Virus record (IMG/VR): IMGVR_UViG_3300005753_000001
Location: 1-48,484 of that record
Direction: 5' to 3' (one strand)
Length of the DNA: 48,484 bases
Source: a virus
Shown here: positions 31,685 to 40,781 of the stretch, piece by piece
Layout of the letters: every line of letters begins with the position of its first letter
Position numbering within the stretch: position 1 is the first letter of the stretch
Program-made: the position numbers and the translations under genes
Notes under the pieces: generated by a model
Told to the model about the DNA's origin: nothing
The model's database searches: none
The model's input: only the letters and a program-made list of their open reading frames with translations

Positions 31685-33358
31685 ATGGCCACTGCGACAT
31701 TAACCAGTCTTTTAGTAGATATTCTCTTAAATCCAGGTGTCCCCACTACGTTTGGAACTGGTAATGCCCCCGCTTCAGAAACTTCAATTCATTTAGAGGG
31801 CACTAGTGCTGGTGCCACGGGCCATGCAGGGGCCTTAGGGCCAGTAAGCCCCACCACAATAAATGGGTTTTGTGGTGCTTATTCAACTGTGACCAGTTTC
31901 AGTGGTGCGAGTAGACATCTACACATTTATTTAAGAGTCCTGTACCCTATACGTAATAAGAGTGTAGGGGGCGTGTGTTTGTATCTGGGGGATGCTACAA
32001 ATCAGGGATTATGGTACGCGACTGGATTAGACCAAGGGTACTCTGGAGACTACTTTCACTACGTATTGAATATTGATGCTACAGACGGGCCGAATTCCAA
32101 TCTAAATAGTGGAACAGAGCCAAGTATGACGGCTTTAGTTAGAATAGGTGTAGGGGGTAATATCTCAGCTACAAAAGGTGAGGATTTCACCACAAATCAT
32201 TTTTTTGATGCTATCAGACGCACAGATGCAAATGGGAATAATGGTATACGCATCCTAGGAGGAACTACTGGAGATAGATTAGTCTTAGCGGATATAGCTG
32301 TAGGAGATGCTACTTTAAAAACAGGTATTCTACGAGATCAGGCGGGAGCTATCTTTTGTGATGGTGAACTTCATTTTGGCAACGCAGCTAGTACAATGTA
32401 TTTTGAAGAATCGTTGAACACAGTTATATTTTCAAACCTGCCAGTCTCATCAACCTATTACGGTATCTATTTGAATGATGGAACTACCGGCATCACAAGT
32501 TTGACAACAACAGACTTTACTTGGAAAGGAGTTTCCAGAGCAATTCCCTTTGTATTTGATGCCTCAGCAATTACAACAGGGGATGAATTAGTCTCGTTAA
32601 GAACCACATATTTATTTGCATCCACGATAACTTTTAGTGCATTCTGCAGTAGTTCTAATGATTCATTTATAGAGTGTGTAACCATAGTTCCTAGTGGGAT
32701 AGCCCTTATAAACTCTACTTTTAGTAATTGTGATGTAGCCACACTAACGGCGATTAATGATGCAATAACTGGAGGGACTACGAATTCACACAATACCCTA
32801 ATCAATGTCCCATTTATCACTACAAATTCCTTATCAAAAATATCAGGACATTCGTTTGATAACACTGGAGGTGTTGGACATGCTATCGAGATTACCACCA
32901 TAGGAACATACACATTCTCAGCCAATTTTTTCACAGGGTACGGGGCCGATGCTTCTAGTTCAGCAGCTATCTATAATAATAGTGGGGGATTAGTTACAAT
33001 TAACATTACAAACGGAGGGGATACTCCCACTATCCGTAACGGGACATTAGCCTCAACAACTCTAAACAATAGTGTTACATTGACAATTACTGTTTTAGAT
33101 TCTTCAGGATCACCAATAAATCTAGCTCAAACAGCTATTTATCTTTCTGCAGACGATACACAGGTCATGAATGTAGATACAAATGCTTCAGGCATAGCCA
33201 CTATTTCAAGGAATTACGTTAGTGATGAGAGTATATATATTCGAGTTAGAAAAAGTTCCACTGGGACTAGATACCTAAATTCTTCTAGCACAGGAACCAT
33301 TACCGTAGCTGGACTGAATGTTACAGTTACTTTACGAGAAGATAATATCGTTACATAG
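31685..33358 (+). CDS. Large structural protein with Ig-like C-terminus, 557 aa
   Basis: An ATG 31685 follows a T-rich gap. The product is Thr/Ser/Gly-rich, with alternating strands throughout and very few helices. GVCLYLGDATNQGLWYATGL and RILGGTTGDRLVLADIAVGD are in the first half and a beta-repeat section (about 250-450) in the middle. The C-terminal domain TITVLDSSGSPINLAQTAIY, followed by DTNASGIATISRN, has the pattern of a carboxypeptidase-regulatory/Ig-like adhesion domain. A virion surface role is likely. Confidence 0.55.
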   Translation: MATATLTSLLVDILLNPGVPTTFGTGNAPASETSIHLEGTSAGATGHAGALGPVSPTTINGFCGAYSTVTSFSGASRHLHIYLRVLYPIRNKSVGGVCLYLGDATNQGLWYATGLDQGYSGDYFHYVLNIDATDGPNSNLNSGTEPSMTALVRIGVGGNISATKGEDFTTNHFFDAIRRTDANGNNGIRILGGTTGDRLVLADIAVGDATLKTGILRDQAGAIFCDGELHFGNAASTMYFEESLNTVIFSNLPVSSTYYGIYLNDGTTGITSLTTTDFTWKGVSRAIPFVFDASAITTGDELVSLRTTYLFASTITFSAFCSSSNDSFIECVTIVPSGIALINSTFSNCDVATLTAINDAITGGTTNSHNTLINVPFITTNSLSKISGHSFDNTGGVGHAIEITTIGTYTFSANFFTGYGADASSSAAIYNNSGGLVTINITNGGDTPTIRNGTLASTTLNNSVTLTITVLDSSGSPINLAQTAIYLSADDTQVMNVDTNASGIATISRNYVSDESIYIRVRKSSTGTRYLNSSSTGTITVAGLNVTVTLREDNIVT

Positions 33359-33411
33359 ATTAGAGAAATAGGAAGCCCTATTATTAGCGTAATAATAACA
33401 GGAGCAAATTC

Positions 33412-35841
33412 ATGTCTGATACTATCCTAGCCACTCGATGGATTATTTACTACGACGTAGAGAATCGCCAAAAACGATTAGCCCGCGATACCTCTGTAAC
33501 CCCCACCGTTAGAGATACGGTAAATGCTCTTTATTCCGCGTTACAAGACCATTTTGATGAGCTAAATCAGATGGATGATGGTACACCCATGTCCGCCCAA
33601 ACTCCGACAGCATATACAATTGGTATTGTAGATGCTGGAGATTCTGATCCTTGGTTTATTGATCAGGAATCCACAGAATATCTTACAGGTGGTGCGATTA
33701 AAAGCTCCAACTGGGCACGAGTGGAGGGGGCTAATACTGGGATTGTTCGAATGGGATACACCCAAACAGTTGCCTTAGTTGCCGCTGATATTGGCCGAAC
33801 CATTGTCATGACTACTGATGGAGACTCAGGCACAATTCTAGATTTTAATGCAACGACTCTTGAGCTTATAATTCGTCCGGATACCAATGTTATTGGCAAT
33901 AGTTTCAATGACGCACCTACTGCAAATGGTGCATGGACGATTACTGCGGGTACTGGTACGGGCTCTCAAGCTGGTGGTGCTGCCACTACGGGGGAGTGGA
34001 CGTATTCCAATATTGTATCCACCGGATTGACGGCCTTACAAAGCAATACTACTTTAGCAGTGTTTCAAAATGGGGCGACTCTAACCTCATACAAAAATAC
34101 TACTGATTGGTGGGGGACAGGAGATATTGACCTTCTAGTTCCGGTTCAAAAGGACGGGGTTTTGGTTGATGAGGGTTTTCTAACCGTAGTAGCAAAACGT
34201 CCGTCCACCACCCATTCGTACTTTATTACTGACGTTAGCGCAGGGGGTTCTAACCCTATACCATTATCAGCAGGTAATGACTTAGATGACGCCGACGGGT
34301 ATCGTCAAATGGTAGTCACAACTGCTTCAGCAGATTTCACGATAGGTGAGATTATTGAGGATGATACGGATCCTACGATTCAAGGCGTGGTTACTGCAAA
34401 TACTGGTACTGCCCCAAATCTGACTATTCAGTATTACTTGATTGGCGATCCGTTAAACGATTTTACAGTTGCTACTGGTGCCCTTACTGGGCAAACCTCA
34501 GCATCAACCGCAACAGCAGTCGCGCCTACAGATGTTAATGGCGCCGTTGCCTTAGGTATCACGGTAATTCATGCCAACACTGGAGTAGATGTTGATCAGA
34601 ATGGTATTGCTGAACGTTACTCAGTGACCGTTGATTGTAATAATAATGCCTTCCCAATTGTCTATAAGCGTCTAAAATACTTGACTCGTCGAGGTGAGGT
34701 TAGTACTAGTGAAACTGATGGTATTGAAGGTCAGCAGTACCTAGGGATTGATCTTAGGGTTACATACGATACGCTTACGGGTACGGTTGGTGAGGGGGCG
34801 GTAGTCACCCAAATATCTAGTGGTGCCACTGGCACAGTAATTGCGCATCACACAACGGATAAGATCCTGACGTTACGTAATTCACGAGGTACTTTTGATA
34901 ATACTAATGACATTCGGATTGATGGTGCGAATTTAATTGCGGCTACTACCACGTACCCAGCATTAGAAGCCATCACCCCGTTTGCGGCAGCACCATTTGG
35001 TTTATATCCTGGCTCAGGAACCTTTTTCTTCGCTCCAGGTGTAGTACCTATTAACGTCGAATCTACTGAGGTAAATAACTATTCCGTTGTGGATGATACT
35101 GGCACCGTTATTGTTGAGCCTACTTCAGTTGCTGTTAGTATTGGTAATACTCGTGCATTAGACCGTATTTCTGTATTTAGACTTACTGGTGCAGGAGGTA
35201 CAATCGACAAAGCTGAACACGCTAATACAGTGCAATTAATTGCAGCAACAAGTTTGGTAGTAGGTAGTGCTATTCCCTCTGATGTCCCAGGTAAAACTGC
35301 TGGAGGTATTATTCGAATAGTTGATGTATCTGCTAATCAAGAGTATAGATTACGATTCTCATCTTGGGCGGCATCTACTTTCACACTAGCTAGTTCCTCT
35401 CTTACACCTGAGGCCGGAACCACTACAACTAATATAACTGACACTGGTGCATTTACGACTACTCAGATAGGGGATTTAGTTTATAACACTACCCAAGCAA
35501 CAGTGTCCTACGTATCAGCAGTCATTGATAATAATAATGTTACGATCTCACCCGCAATTACCGGACAGAGTTCAACTGATACAATTGATATTAATGTCTT
35601 GCCTGTTGCGACAACGGCCTCAGACACCTCTTATGTGCCAATAATTGATTCCCATGAGACTACTGGTAGTGATGGTGCTCCTGGTAGTGAGGCGATTAAT
35701 ATGATTTACATTGCAGACGTGCCTGTACGTGTTCGAGCTAGGCAGGGTAAAGTTATTTTACCTTATGAGGCTGATGCGACTATCACAACCTCTGGGTTAA
35801 GTAATAACGTTATTAGAACAGCAGACACAATCGCAACATAA
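33412..35841 (+). CDS. Large virion protein, possible adhesin, 809 aa
   Basis: AGGAGC precedes ATG 33412. The N-terminus (RWIIYYDVENRQKRLARDTS, TVRDTVNALYSALQDHFDEL) is helical and occurs on other phage tail proteins as an attachment module. The rest consists of beta-repeats rich in Thr, Val and Asp, with three recurrences of a TVGEGAVVTQISSGATGTVI-like unit (also SADFTIGEIIEDDTDPTIQG). This suggests a repetitive stalk. The function is inferred from composition and location. Confidence 0.55.
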   Translation: MSDTILATRWIIYYDVENRQKRLARDTSVTPTVRDTVNALYSALQDHFDELNQMDDGTPMSAQTPTAYTIGIVDAGDSDPWFIDQESTEYLTGGAIKSSNWARVEGANTGIVRMGYTQTVALVAADIGRTIVMTTDGDSGTILDFNATTLELIIRPDTNVIGNSFNDAPTANGAWTITAGTGTGSQAGGAATTGEWTYSNIVSTGLTALQSNTTLAVFQNGATLTSYKNTTDWWGTGDIDLLVPVQKDGVLVDEGFLTVVAKRPSTTHSYFITDVSAGGSNPIPLSAGNDLDDADGYRQMVVTTASADFTIGEIIEDDTDPTIQGVVTANTGTAPNLTIQYYLIGDPLNDFTVATGALTGQTSASTATAVAPTDVNGAVALGITVIHANTGVDVDQNGIAERYSVTVDCNNNAFPIVYKRLKYLTRRGEVSTSETDGIEGQQYLGIDLRVTYDTLTGTVGEGAVVTQISSGATGTVIAHHTTDKILTLRNSRGTFDNTNDIRIDGANLIAATTTYPALEAITPFAAAPFGLYPGSGTFFFAPGVVPINVESTEVNNYSVVDDTGTVIVEPTSVAVSIGNTRALDRISVFRLTGAGGTIDKAEHANTVQLIAATSLVVGSAIPSDVPGKTAGGIIRIVDVSANQEYRLRFSSWAASTFTLASSSLTPEAGTTTTNITDTGAFTTTQIGDLVYNTTQATVSYVSAVIDNNNVTISPAITGQSSTDTIDINVLPVATTASDTSYVPIIDSHETTGSDGAPGSEAINMIYIADVPVRVRARQGKVILPYEADATITTSGLSNNVIRTADTIAT

Positions 35842-35869
35842 ACCAAGCCTGTATTTTTAGGAGTAAATA

Positions 35870-36040
35870 ATGAGCTTACCTCCGTATGACTTAGCAGCTC
35901 TCAAGGAAGAGAGTATTAGGATTGATACACATATCGCGACTTTTGAGACTAAGATTCAAGAGCTGCGAACTACTAAAACTCAATACGCTGTGTGGATAGC
36001 TCAATTGGAGGCATTACATGAAAATAGTTCCAAGCCTTAA
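35870..36040 (+). CDS. Small coiled-coil protein, 56 aa
   Basis: TTTTTAGGAGTAAATA precedes ATG 35870, and the frame ends at TAA 36038-36040, overlapping the next gene by 23 nt. The product is amphipathic and helical (LAALKEESIRIDTHIATFET, then KIQELRTTKTQYAVWIAQL), a good coiled-coil candidate. It could help multimerise the neighbouring fibre proteins. No family recognised. Confidence 0.6.
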   Translation: MSLPPYDLAALKEESIRIDTHIATFETKIQELRTTKTQYAVWIAQLEALHENSSKP

Positions 36041-36224
36041 TGGTGATACAATTATTTATTTAATTCGCACCAAGAATAATAAAACTATTCACCGTGCTAC
36101 ATCTTTAGCTGATGCTGAACAATGGCGCAAGGATCAAAATAAACCTAAACAAGTTCAGCCAAGCTTACTAACACCTTCCAAAGCAACCAAGTCTTTTACT
36201 TCATTTAAGAAGAAAAAGAAGTAA
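36018..36224 (+). CDS. Small basic protein, 68 aa
   Basis: GGAGGC precedes ATG 36018 inside the upstream gene. The first 40 residues look folded (MKIVPSLNGDTIIYLIRTKN, TSLADAEQWRKDQ), and the C-terminal part is Lys-rich (TKSFTSFKKKKK). The role is unknown; it may bind nucleic acid or an acidic virion partner. Confidence 0.5.
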   Translation: MKIVPSLNGDTIIYLIRTKNNKTIHRATSLADAEQWRKDQNKPKQVQPSLLTPSKATKSFTSFKKKKK

Positions 36225-36249
36225 ACCGTCACTCACGTAGGAGTGTAGC

Positions 36250-37782
36250 ATGACTGTACGTAATGACATTACCGTTGATTTTACGTTATCTCCTAGACTC
36301 ATCAAGATAGCAGCACCCTCCACTAACCTGTCTATGCAGGACTTAGTAGATACCGTGAGATCTATTGAAGATGATCTGACTAATATGGACGACCCCCACT
36401 TATTAAATGCCTCCGGAAAAGAGGATCTTGGTGGGGGAGTTGTGGTGGGTATTACCATACAACTGCAAAATGCCCAAGTAGAATTCGAAGGAAGAACCGC
36501 CCCGACTTCAGGAGGAATCGTTACTTCAGCAGGTACTCTTAGCCTCACTGATTCAAGTGCAACCTTCTTACTAGATGGAGTTACACGAGGAGCGCAGATA
36601 ATAAATTTCTCAGATTTCTCAGTCTCAATTGTATTATCGATTGCGTCTGAGACTCAACTAACACACACTCCTTTTGAATCAGGAACTCTTAATCAGTGGA
36701 CGATAGGAGATACCTATAGGATTGTTAATGAGATTCAATGTGAGGCATCTGGGGGTAATTTAACTGCTGTTGATCAGAATATAAGCCCTATTAATGCCAT
36801 ATTCCCTTCAATAGGAACTCAGATTGTTCGTGCATCCTCATCATCGGCTACAATTGCTGGCCTTGAAATTCAGAATATCCAAAGACTTATTGAGAGTGCA
36901 AGAGATAGTCACCATGCCTATGGTAGTGTGTTCTACTGGGATCCCTTCGGGGGAAGTGACCTTGCTAACGGACTTAACCCTAGCACAGCTAAGAAAACCT
37001 TTGATGCTGTACAAGCCCTATGCACCCCTATTGTAGGGGATGTTATCTTTGCTTTAAATGGCAATCCGAGTGGCGCAACTATCGTAACCGATCCAGTCCG
37101 TCTTACTGTGGCCCGAGTATCTATTCGTGGCCCAGGACGAGCATTTAACATAATAGTTGATAATGGTACTGCCCCCGCAGTTTGGATAGATGCACCAGGA
37201 GCTAGTTTAGAGGGTGTTGCGGTAAAACAATTAAACGCTGCTCAACCAGGATTACTTATTACCACTCATAACGTTTTGATTCAGAGATTATTAGTGGGGC
37301 AATGTGCAGGTGATGGGATTGAGATTACTAATACTGTTACATTAACTGAAGCAAACGCAGCCGTCACGATTTTCGATAAAATTGAAGTAATTGATAACGC
37401 AAGGCATGGTATACATATCCATAATAATGTTGGTTTAACGTTTATCAAACATAGTCATGTTGAAGAATCAGGTGTAGATGGTATTCGTATGGAAACTAAT
37501 GTTGATGATGTGCATGTTACTGACACTATTGTGCACGAGAGTTTAGGGTGGGGGATTAATATCATAAATAATACAGTAAGTAATACCGCCCTAATCAATA
37601 CGTCTTATATTAATAACGCTTTAGGAAATTTAACCGATGGGGGAGTTAATACTGTTATTATTGATGGGGATGCGAAGGCAATATGGGATTGGCAAACTAC
37701 AGCAACTACCCTTACAGGTAGTATGGGGGAGTATATTCAGAAAAAAGTACTAAGCGTTTCTAAGTTTCTTGGGCTAAAATAA
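36250..37782 (+). CDS. Tailspike-like beta-helix protein, 510 aa
   Basis: ACGTAGGAGTGTAGC precedes ATG 36250. The N-terminal part (about 1-215) is an attachment domain. From FYWDPFGGSDLANGLNPSTA (about 230) it becomes a right-handed parallel beta-helix with pectate-lyase/Asn-ladder rungs (SIRGPGRAFNIIVDNGTAPA, GDGIEITNTVTL, RHGIHIHNNVGL, VDGIRMETNV, GWGINIINNTVS). Such tailspikes bind and often cut capsular or LPS polysaccharide. No catalytic triad can be assigned from sequence alone. Confidence 0.75.
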   Translation: MTVRNDITVDFTLSPRLIKIAAPSTNLSMQDLVDTVRSIEDDLTNMDDPHLLNASGKEDLGGGVVVGITIQLQNAQVEFEGRTAPTSGGIVTSAGTLSLTDSSATFLLDGVTRGAQIINFSDFSVSIVLSIASETQLTHTPFESGTLNQWTIGDTYRIVNEIQCEASGGNLTAVDQNISPINAIFPSIGTQIVRASSSSATIAGLEIQNIQRLIESARDSHHAYGSVFYWDPFGGSDLANGLNPSTAKKTFDAVQALCTPIVGDVIFALNGNPSGATIVTDPVRLTVARVSIRGPGRAFNIIVDNGTAPAVWIDAPGASLEGVAVKQLNAAQPGLLITTHNVLIQRLLVGQCAGDGIEITNTVTLTEANAAVTIFDKIEVIDNARHGIHIHNNVGLTFIKHSHVEESGVDGIRMETNVDDVHVTDTIVHESLGWGINIINNTVSNTALINTSYINNALGNLTDGGVNTVIIDGDAKAIWDWQTTATTLTGSMGEYIQKKVLSVSKFLGLK

Positions 37783-37786
37783 TAGT

Positions 37787-38404
37787 ATGCCTAATCAAAA
37801 TCCCTCTTTATTAGAAACCACCCTTAATTATATGATCCAAGGAGCGGGTGTAGCTCTTGGGGTTATGGTTTTAACCTTGTTTTATAAGGCATCTAAATGG
37901 ATTAAAAGATCTCTCAAAAAGAACACTATGGCTACTCAGATGATATGTGCCTTAAGAGTACAAGATTACTTAACTGAACTAAGGGTTTTAGGAGATGCAG
38001 AGAGAGCCTATGTGTTTCAGTTCTCTAACGGCACGTATTATTTGAATAAGATGAGTCAGTACCAAATGACATGTACTCATCAGTCTGTTAAGGCGGGTAT
38101 CGCGCCTGTTATGGTACGTAAACAAGAGATGTTAGTATCTCATACCCCTCAATTCCTTAAAGCCCTTGTAACAGGCTGTGTGTGTCTTCAGGTGAAAGAT
38201 ATGACTGACGTGTATTTGAAAACTGCTTTACTTCGCCAAGGTGTTGATCTCATGATTGCATGTCCTATGATGGATACGAAAGGCAATCTAGAGGGATTTG
38301 TTGGGATGGATTTTATGGAAGATACAGGTAATCCTAAAATAGGATTAAGTCAAGACGCGTTATCAGAAGTAACTGCAAAAATTAGATTTGAATTAACTGT
38401 TTGA
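37787..38404 (+). CDS. Membrane-anchored GAF-like protein, 205 aa
   Basis: Residues about 13-33 form one membrane segment (MIQGAGVALGVMVLTLFYKA) followed by a basic stretch (KWIKRSLKKN). The soluble part (RVLGDAERAYVFQFSNGTYY, LLRQGVDLMIACPMMDTKGN, LEGFVGMDFMED) has the order of a GAF/PAS-like sensor domain: FxFHNG, then ACP and GxxxGxxGxD. It lies immediately upstream of the lysis genes. A sensory or lysis-timing role is speculative. The stop TGA abuts a dyad repeat. Confidence 0.5.
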   Translation: MPNQNPSLLETTLNYMIQGAGVALGVMVLTLFYKASKWIKRSLKKNTMATQMICALRVQDYLTELRVLGDAERAYVFQFSNGTYYLNKMSQYQMTCTHQSVKAGIAPVMVRKQEMLVSHTPQFLKALVTGCVCLQVKDMTDVYLKTALLRQGVDLMIACPMMDTKGNLEGFVGMDFMEDTGNPKIGLSQDALSEVTAKIRFELTV

Positions 38405-38421
38405 TTGCACTCAGTTGCAAT
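38404..38421. repeat. Dyad repeat copy 12
   Basis: ATTGCACTCAGTTGCAAT. It starts on the last base of the upstream TGA. The ATG at its edge is 12 nt before the true endolysin start. Confidence 0.9.
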
Positions 38422-38431
38422 GGGAGGATTT

Positions 38432-38866
38432 ATGGTTTCATTAAAATCCGTTAAGTATTTAGTTATACATTGTTCAGCGACCCCACCACAGATGGACATC
38501 GATGTTTCAGATATAAGAAGGTGGCATCTTGATCGAGGGTGGTCTGATGTGGGCTATCATTATATTATTACTCGTACTGGGTCTCTGCAAACCGGTAGAG
38601 GCATAGATACTCGTGGTGCACATGTTAAAGGTCATAATAGTCACTCCCTTGGGATTTGTTTAGTCGGTGGGGTTGATATTGAAGGGGAACCAGATAATAA
38701 TTTCACCTCAGATCAATTTGAAACTCTACACGGCTTACTTGGTTGGTTGAAGAACGGGTTTCCTGATGCAAAAATACTTGGTCATCGGGATTTTGAGGGG
38801 GTCTCTAAGGCTTGCCCTAGTATGGATGTAAGGGAGTGGCTTACGAACCACCCAAAACTACAATAA
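38432..38866 (+). CDS. Endolysin, N-acetylmuramoyl-L-alanine amidase (T7 lysozyme-like), 144 aa
   Basis: Cleaves the amide between MurNAc and L-alanine in peptidoglycan. Zinc ligands H13 (VIHCSAT), H118 (ILGHRDF) and C128 (SKACPS), with Y42 (VGYHYII) and K126, match T7 lysozyme H17, H122, C130, Y46 and K128. The length is that of the compact Amidase_2 family, with no signal peptide, so release needs the holin. ATG 38432 has GGAGG 4 nt upstream; longer frames would include the dyad repeat. Confidence 0.93.
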   Translation: MVSLKSVKYLVIHCSATPPQMDIDVSDIRRWHLDRGWSDVGYHYIITRTGSLQTGRGIDTRGAHVKGHNSHSLGICLVGGVDIEGEPDNNFTSDQFETLHGLLGWLKNGFPDAKILGHRDFEGVSKACPSMDVREWLTNHPKLQ

Positions 38867-38889
38867 AGGAATATAAGGGGGAACGCGGC

Positions 38890-39402
38890 ATGAATATTTT
38901 AGGAAGTATATTTTCGGGAGTGGGTGGGAAGATTGTTGATTCATTAGATGGATTATTTACCTCAGATGAGGAGAGGTTGAAAGCTCAGAATGCTTTACAG
39001 GTTATTCTTAACCAGGCCGAAAAGGATGTTCGAGGTGCAGCACAGAAGCATGATGAGGAGCGCACCACAAGACATGCTGCGGATATGAAGTCTGACTCTT
39101 GGCTATCTAAAAATGTGCGCCCAGCATCCTTGGTCTTTCTACTAGTAGTAGTGTCCATACTAGCTATTACAGATGGTAATATCTCCTTAGAGGGAGTATG
39201 CGTAGGAAACCCCTGTACCCCTGAAAGATTCAAAGTAGGGGCTGAGTACATCACATTATTTAATGATTTATTGGTATTAGTCTTTGGGTTTTACTTTGGG
39301 TCGCGAGGAATCGAGAAGGTCGCAAAAGCAATCACCCCTATACTTAAATCTAAAAGAAAAAAACCAAAAGAAGACTCGTGGTTTGACCAAGATGGAGATT
39401 AA
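38890..39402 (+). CDS. Holin, 3TM-family type, 170 aa
   Basis: AAGGGGGAACGCGGC precedes ATG 38890; the frame is open from 38836 inside the endolysin gene. The N-terminus (GSIFSGVGGKIVDSLDGLFT, SDEERLKAQNAL), then DSWLSKNVRPASLVF, two or three hydrophobic segments (about 78-93 and 119-138) and FGFYFGSRGIEKV match the Holin_3TMs/gene-transfer-release family (RPxxxx...GYxxGSRxxEK). The C-terminus is basic then acidic. It would permeabilise the inner membrane for the endolysin. Confidence 0.82.
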   Translation: MNILGSIFSGVGGKIVDSLDGLFTSDEERLKAQNALQVILNQAEKDVRGAAQKHDEERTTRHAADMKSDSWLSKNVRPASLVFLLVVVSILAITDGNISLEGVCVGNPCTPERFKVGAEYITLFNDLLVLVFGFYFGSRGIEKVAKAITPILKSKRKKPKEDSWFDQDGD

Positions 39403-39403
39403 T

Positions 39404-39718
39404 ATGATTTCAGCAGCAGCTTTGGTGCTGACTATAGTAGGCATGGGTTCAGGTTTTTACGTCCACATGGAAACCCGCCATGCCAATAAGGAGGTGATCC
39501 AGAACCGGATAGTGGTAGCCGAGATCAATGCTCAGGAGGGTTTGATCGAATATCAGTTAGACGACATTCTAGACAAACTCAATGACCTGTATGATAAGGA
39601 GCGTACAGGGTCATTAACCCCCTACGATAACCGTCGCTTGAAGGATCTGAAGAAGAAGCAAGACCGCCTGTATAAAAAGAAGGATTATTTGGATAAATTA
39701 CGTATTAATAGTTCATAA
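39404..39718 (+). CDS. Putative inner-membrane spanin (Rz-like), 104 aa
   Basis: ATG 39404 lies two nt after the holin stop, with GGAG (39394-39397) in place. The first about 20 residues (MISAAALVLTIVGMGSGFYV) form a signal anchor, and the rest is a long charged coiled coil (LIEYQLDDILDKLNDLYDKE, RRLKDLKKKQDRLYKKKDYL). A small type II membrane protein with a periplasmic coiled coil directly after holin/endolysin is the i-spanin pattern. No overlapping Rz1 lipoprotein was found, so a unimolecular or remote partner is possible. Confidence 0.6.
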   Translation: MISAAALVLTIVGMGSGFYVHMETRHANKEVIQNRIVVAEINAQEGLIEYQLDDILDKLNDLYDKERTGSLTPYDNRRLKDLKKKQDRLYKKKDYLDKLRINSS

Positions 39719-39722
39719 TTAT

Positions 39723-39751
39723 TTGACAAACTGAATTCTATCATCTATACT
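39723..39751 (+). promoter_or_regulatory. Sigma70-type promoter P3 with extended -35
   Basis: TTGACA (39723-39728), 17-nt spacer, TATACT (39746-39751), with the family extension AACTGAAT. It starts the early gene block after the lysis cassette. Confidence 0.85.
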
Positions 39752-39800
39752 TTAAGTATAATCAAAAACTTATCTACAAATCTAAAAACGGAGTTACAAC

Positions 39801-39986
39801 ATGTTATCAGCTTTAGAAGCACAATCCCCCGCACTCGTAGTCATCCTTCCTGATTGGTGGAGGGATACTGAGAATGATAGACGTGGCCTTTTACTTCATG
39901 GGGCCGCTATAGGGATGTACGCTTGTAATATAGAGGCCGCTGACGAGCTGGTTTTTCTTAGAGATCTAAGTAGGGTTGAATTATGA
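39801..39986 (+). CDS. Small early protein, 61 aa
   Basis: CGGAGTTACAAC precedes ATG 39801, first gene after P3. The product (LSALEAQSPALVVILPDWWR, GLLLHGAAIGMYACNIEAAD) is neutral and soluble-looking, with a Trp pair. First genes behind early phage promoters often encode host-takeover or anti-defence proteins, but no family is recognised here. The TGA overlaps the next ATG. Confidence 0.6.
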   Translation: MLSALEAQSPALVVILPDWWRDTENDRRGLLLHGAAIGMYACNIEAADELVFLRDLSRVEL

Positions 39987-40186
39987 TAATAGTAACTATT
40001 AAAGATACAAAAACAGGGAAGGAGTACCAGCGTGAGATTAACCCCTTATCTGAGTTCTACGGTAATTCTCATCAAGCCCAAGTAATTTATATTGAAGAAT
40101 GGATTAGAGATCGCGCCAATGCTCAACATGATTCCATTATGGGGTACGTTAGTCATAAAGTAGTAAATTTAAAAACTAATTTGTAA
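39983..40186 (+). CDS. Small early protein, 67 aa
   Basis: The ATG overlaps the preceding stop (ATGA). The N-terminus is a beta hairpin (IIVTIKDTKTGKEYQREINP) and the rest helical (QAQVIYIEEWIRDRANAQHD). The product is acidic and soluble. No family is recognised. The 140 nt after it hold an AT-rich stretch with no gene, then a dyad repeat. Confidence 0.6.
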   Translation: MIIVTIKDTKTGKEYQREINPLSEFYGNSHQAQVIYIEEWIRDRANAQHDSIMGYVSHKVVNLKTNL

Positions 40187-40290
40187 TAACCCTAAAGTTT
40201 TTAAGATTTTGTCCGATATACATTATATAACATATTACTTTAAAGATTAATTAATCACCAAGTAGTTAAATCAAGACCTACTTTATAATC

Positions 40291-40308
40291 ATTGCACTCA
40301 ATTGCAAT
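40291..40308. repeat. Dyad repeat copy 13
   Basis: ATTGCACTCAATTGCAAT, followed by G (ATG). It lies 20 nt before the real ATG of the 129-aa gene. Confidence 0.88.
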
Positions 40309-40327
40309 GGAATTTTGGAGAAATAAA

Positions 40328-40717
40328 ATGAAAAAATCTAAATTTAGTGTTACCTTTTTGATTGATAATAACCAAACAACCTTAAAAGTGCAGTGTCCTA
40401 CGTCTAAAGAGCTGATTCTAGATCTTGATTTCACGAATGAGCAATTGATTCAACTTATGAGCCGTCTAGCGTGTGTTGAGGTTGATGGGGAGGTCTCAGA
40501 ACATCTTGAACGTGTCGGGATGAAAAGAGAACATAAAGATTTTACGTTCCCGCTACTGCAAAAAGATGCCTACAATACAGATAAGGCTAGAGAAATCATA
40601 AAAGATGCTTGTCCTGACGGCTGGCTTGCCCAGACTAGTTTTAGTTCCCAAAATTCCTTCTTTACTACTACGGATGGTGTAGCTATGGCTCGAACTACGC
40701 TCTATCGGTGGGTTTAA
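40328..40717 (+). CDS. Hypothetical early protein, 129 aa
   Basis: ATG 40328 has GGAG 7 nt upstream; the frame also opens within the dyad repeat (40292). The N-terminal 60 residues are beta-rich (KFSVTFLIDNNQTTLKVQC, ELILDLDFTNEQLIQLMSRL), and the rest is mixed. It resembles small phage acidic proteins of unknown role. It may be transcribed from P3, or from a promoter in the AT-rich gap at 40190-40290 that I cannot define. Confidence 0.55.
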   Translation: MKKSKFSVTFLIDNNQTTLKVQCPTSKELILDLDFTNEQLIQLMSRLACVEVDGEVSEHLERVGMKREHKDFTFPLLQKDAYNTDKAREIIKDACPDGWLAQTSFSSQNSFFTTTDGVAMARTTLYRWV

Positions 40718-40721
40718 TCAT

Positions 40722-40750
40722 TTGACAAACTGAATGACCTGAAGTAATAT
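40722..40750 (+). promoter_or_regulatory. Sigma70-type promoter P4 with extended -35
   Basis: TTGACA (40722-40727), 17-nt spacer, TAATAT (40745-40750), extension AACTGAAT. Its extension and following bases (GACC) are closest to P1. It drives the AAA ATPase and probably the replication operon. Confidence 0.82.
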
Positions 40751-40781
40751 AAAGATCCCAACCATCTAACGGAGTGCATAT

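Noticed and set aside
35229-35246. A seventeenth dyad repeat (AGTGCAATTAATTGCAGC)
   Set aside because: The centre and right arm deviate, and it lies in the middle of a structural gene. It may be a decayed copy, but chance is as likely.
40190-40290. tRNA or small RNA gene in the AT-rich gap
   Set aside because: No cloverleaf or stable stem was found; the stretch is AT-rich and only weakly promoter-like.
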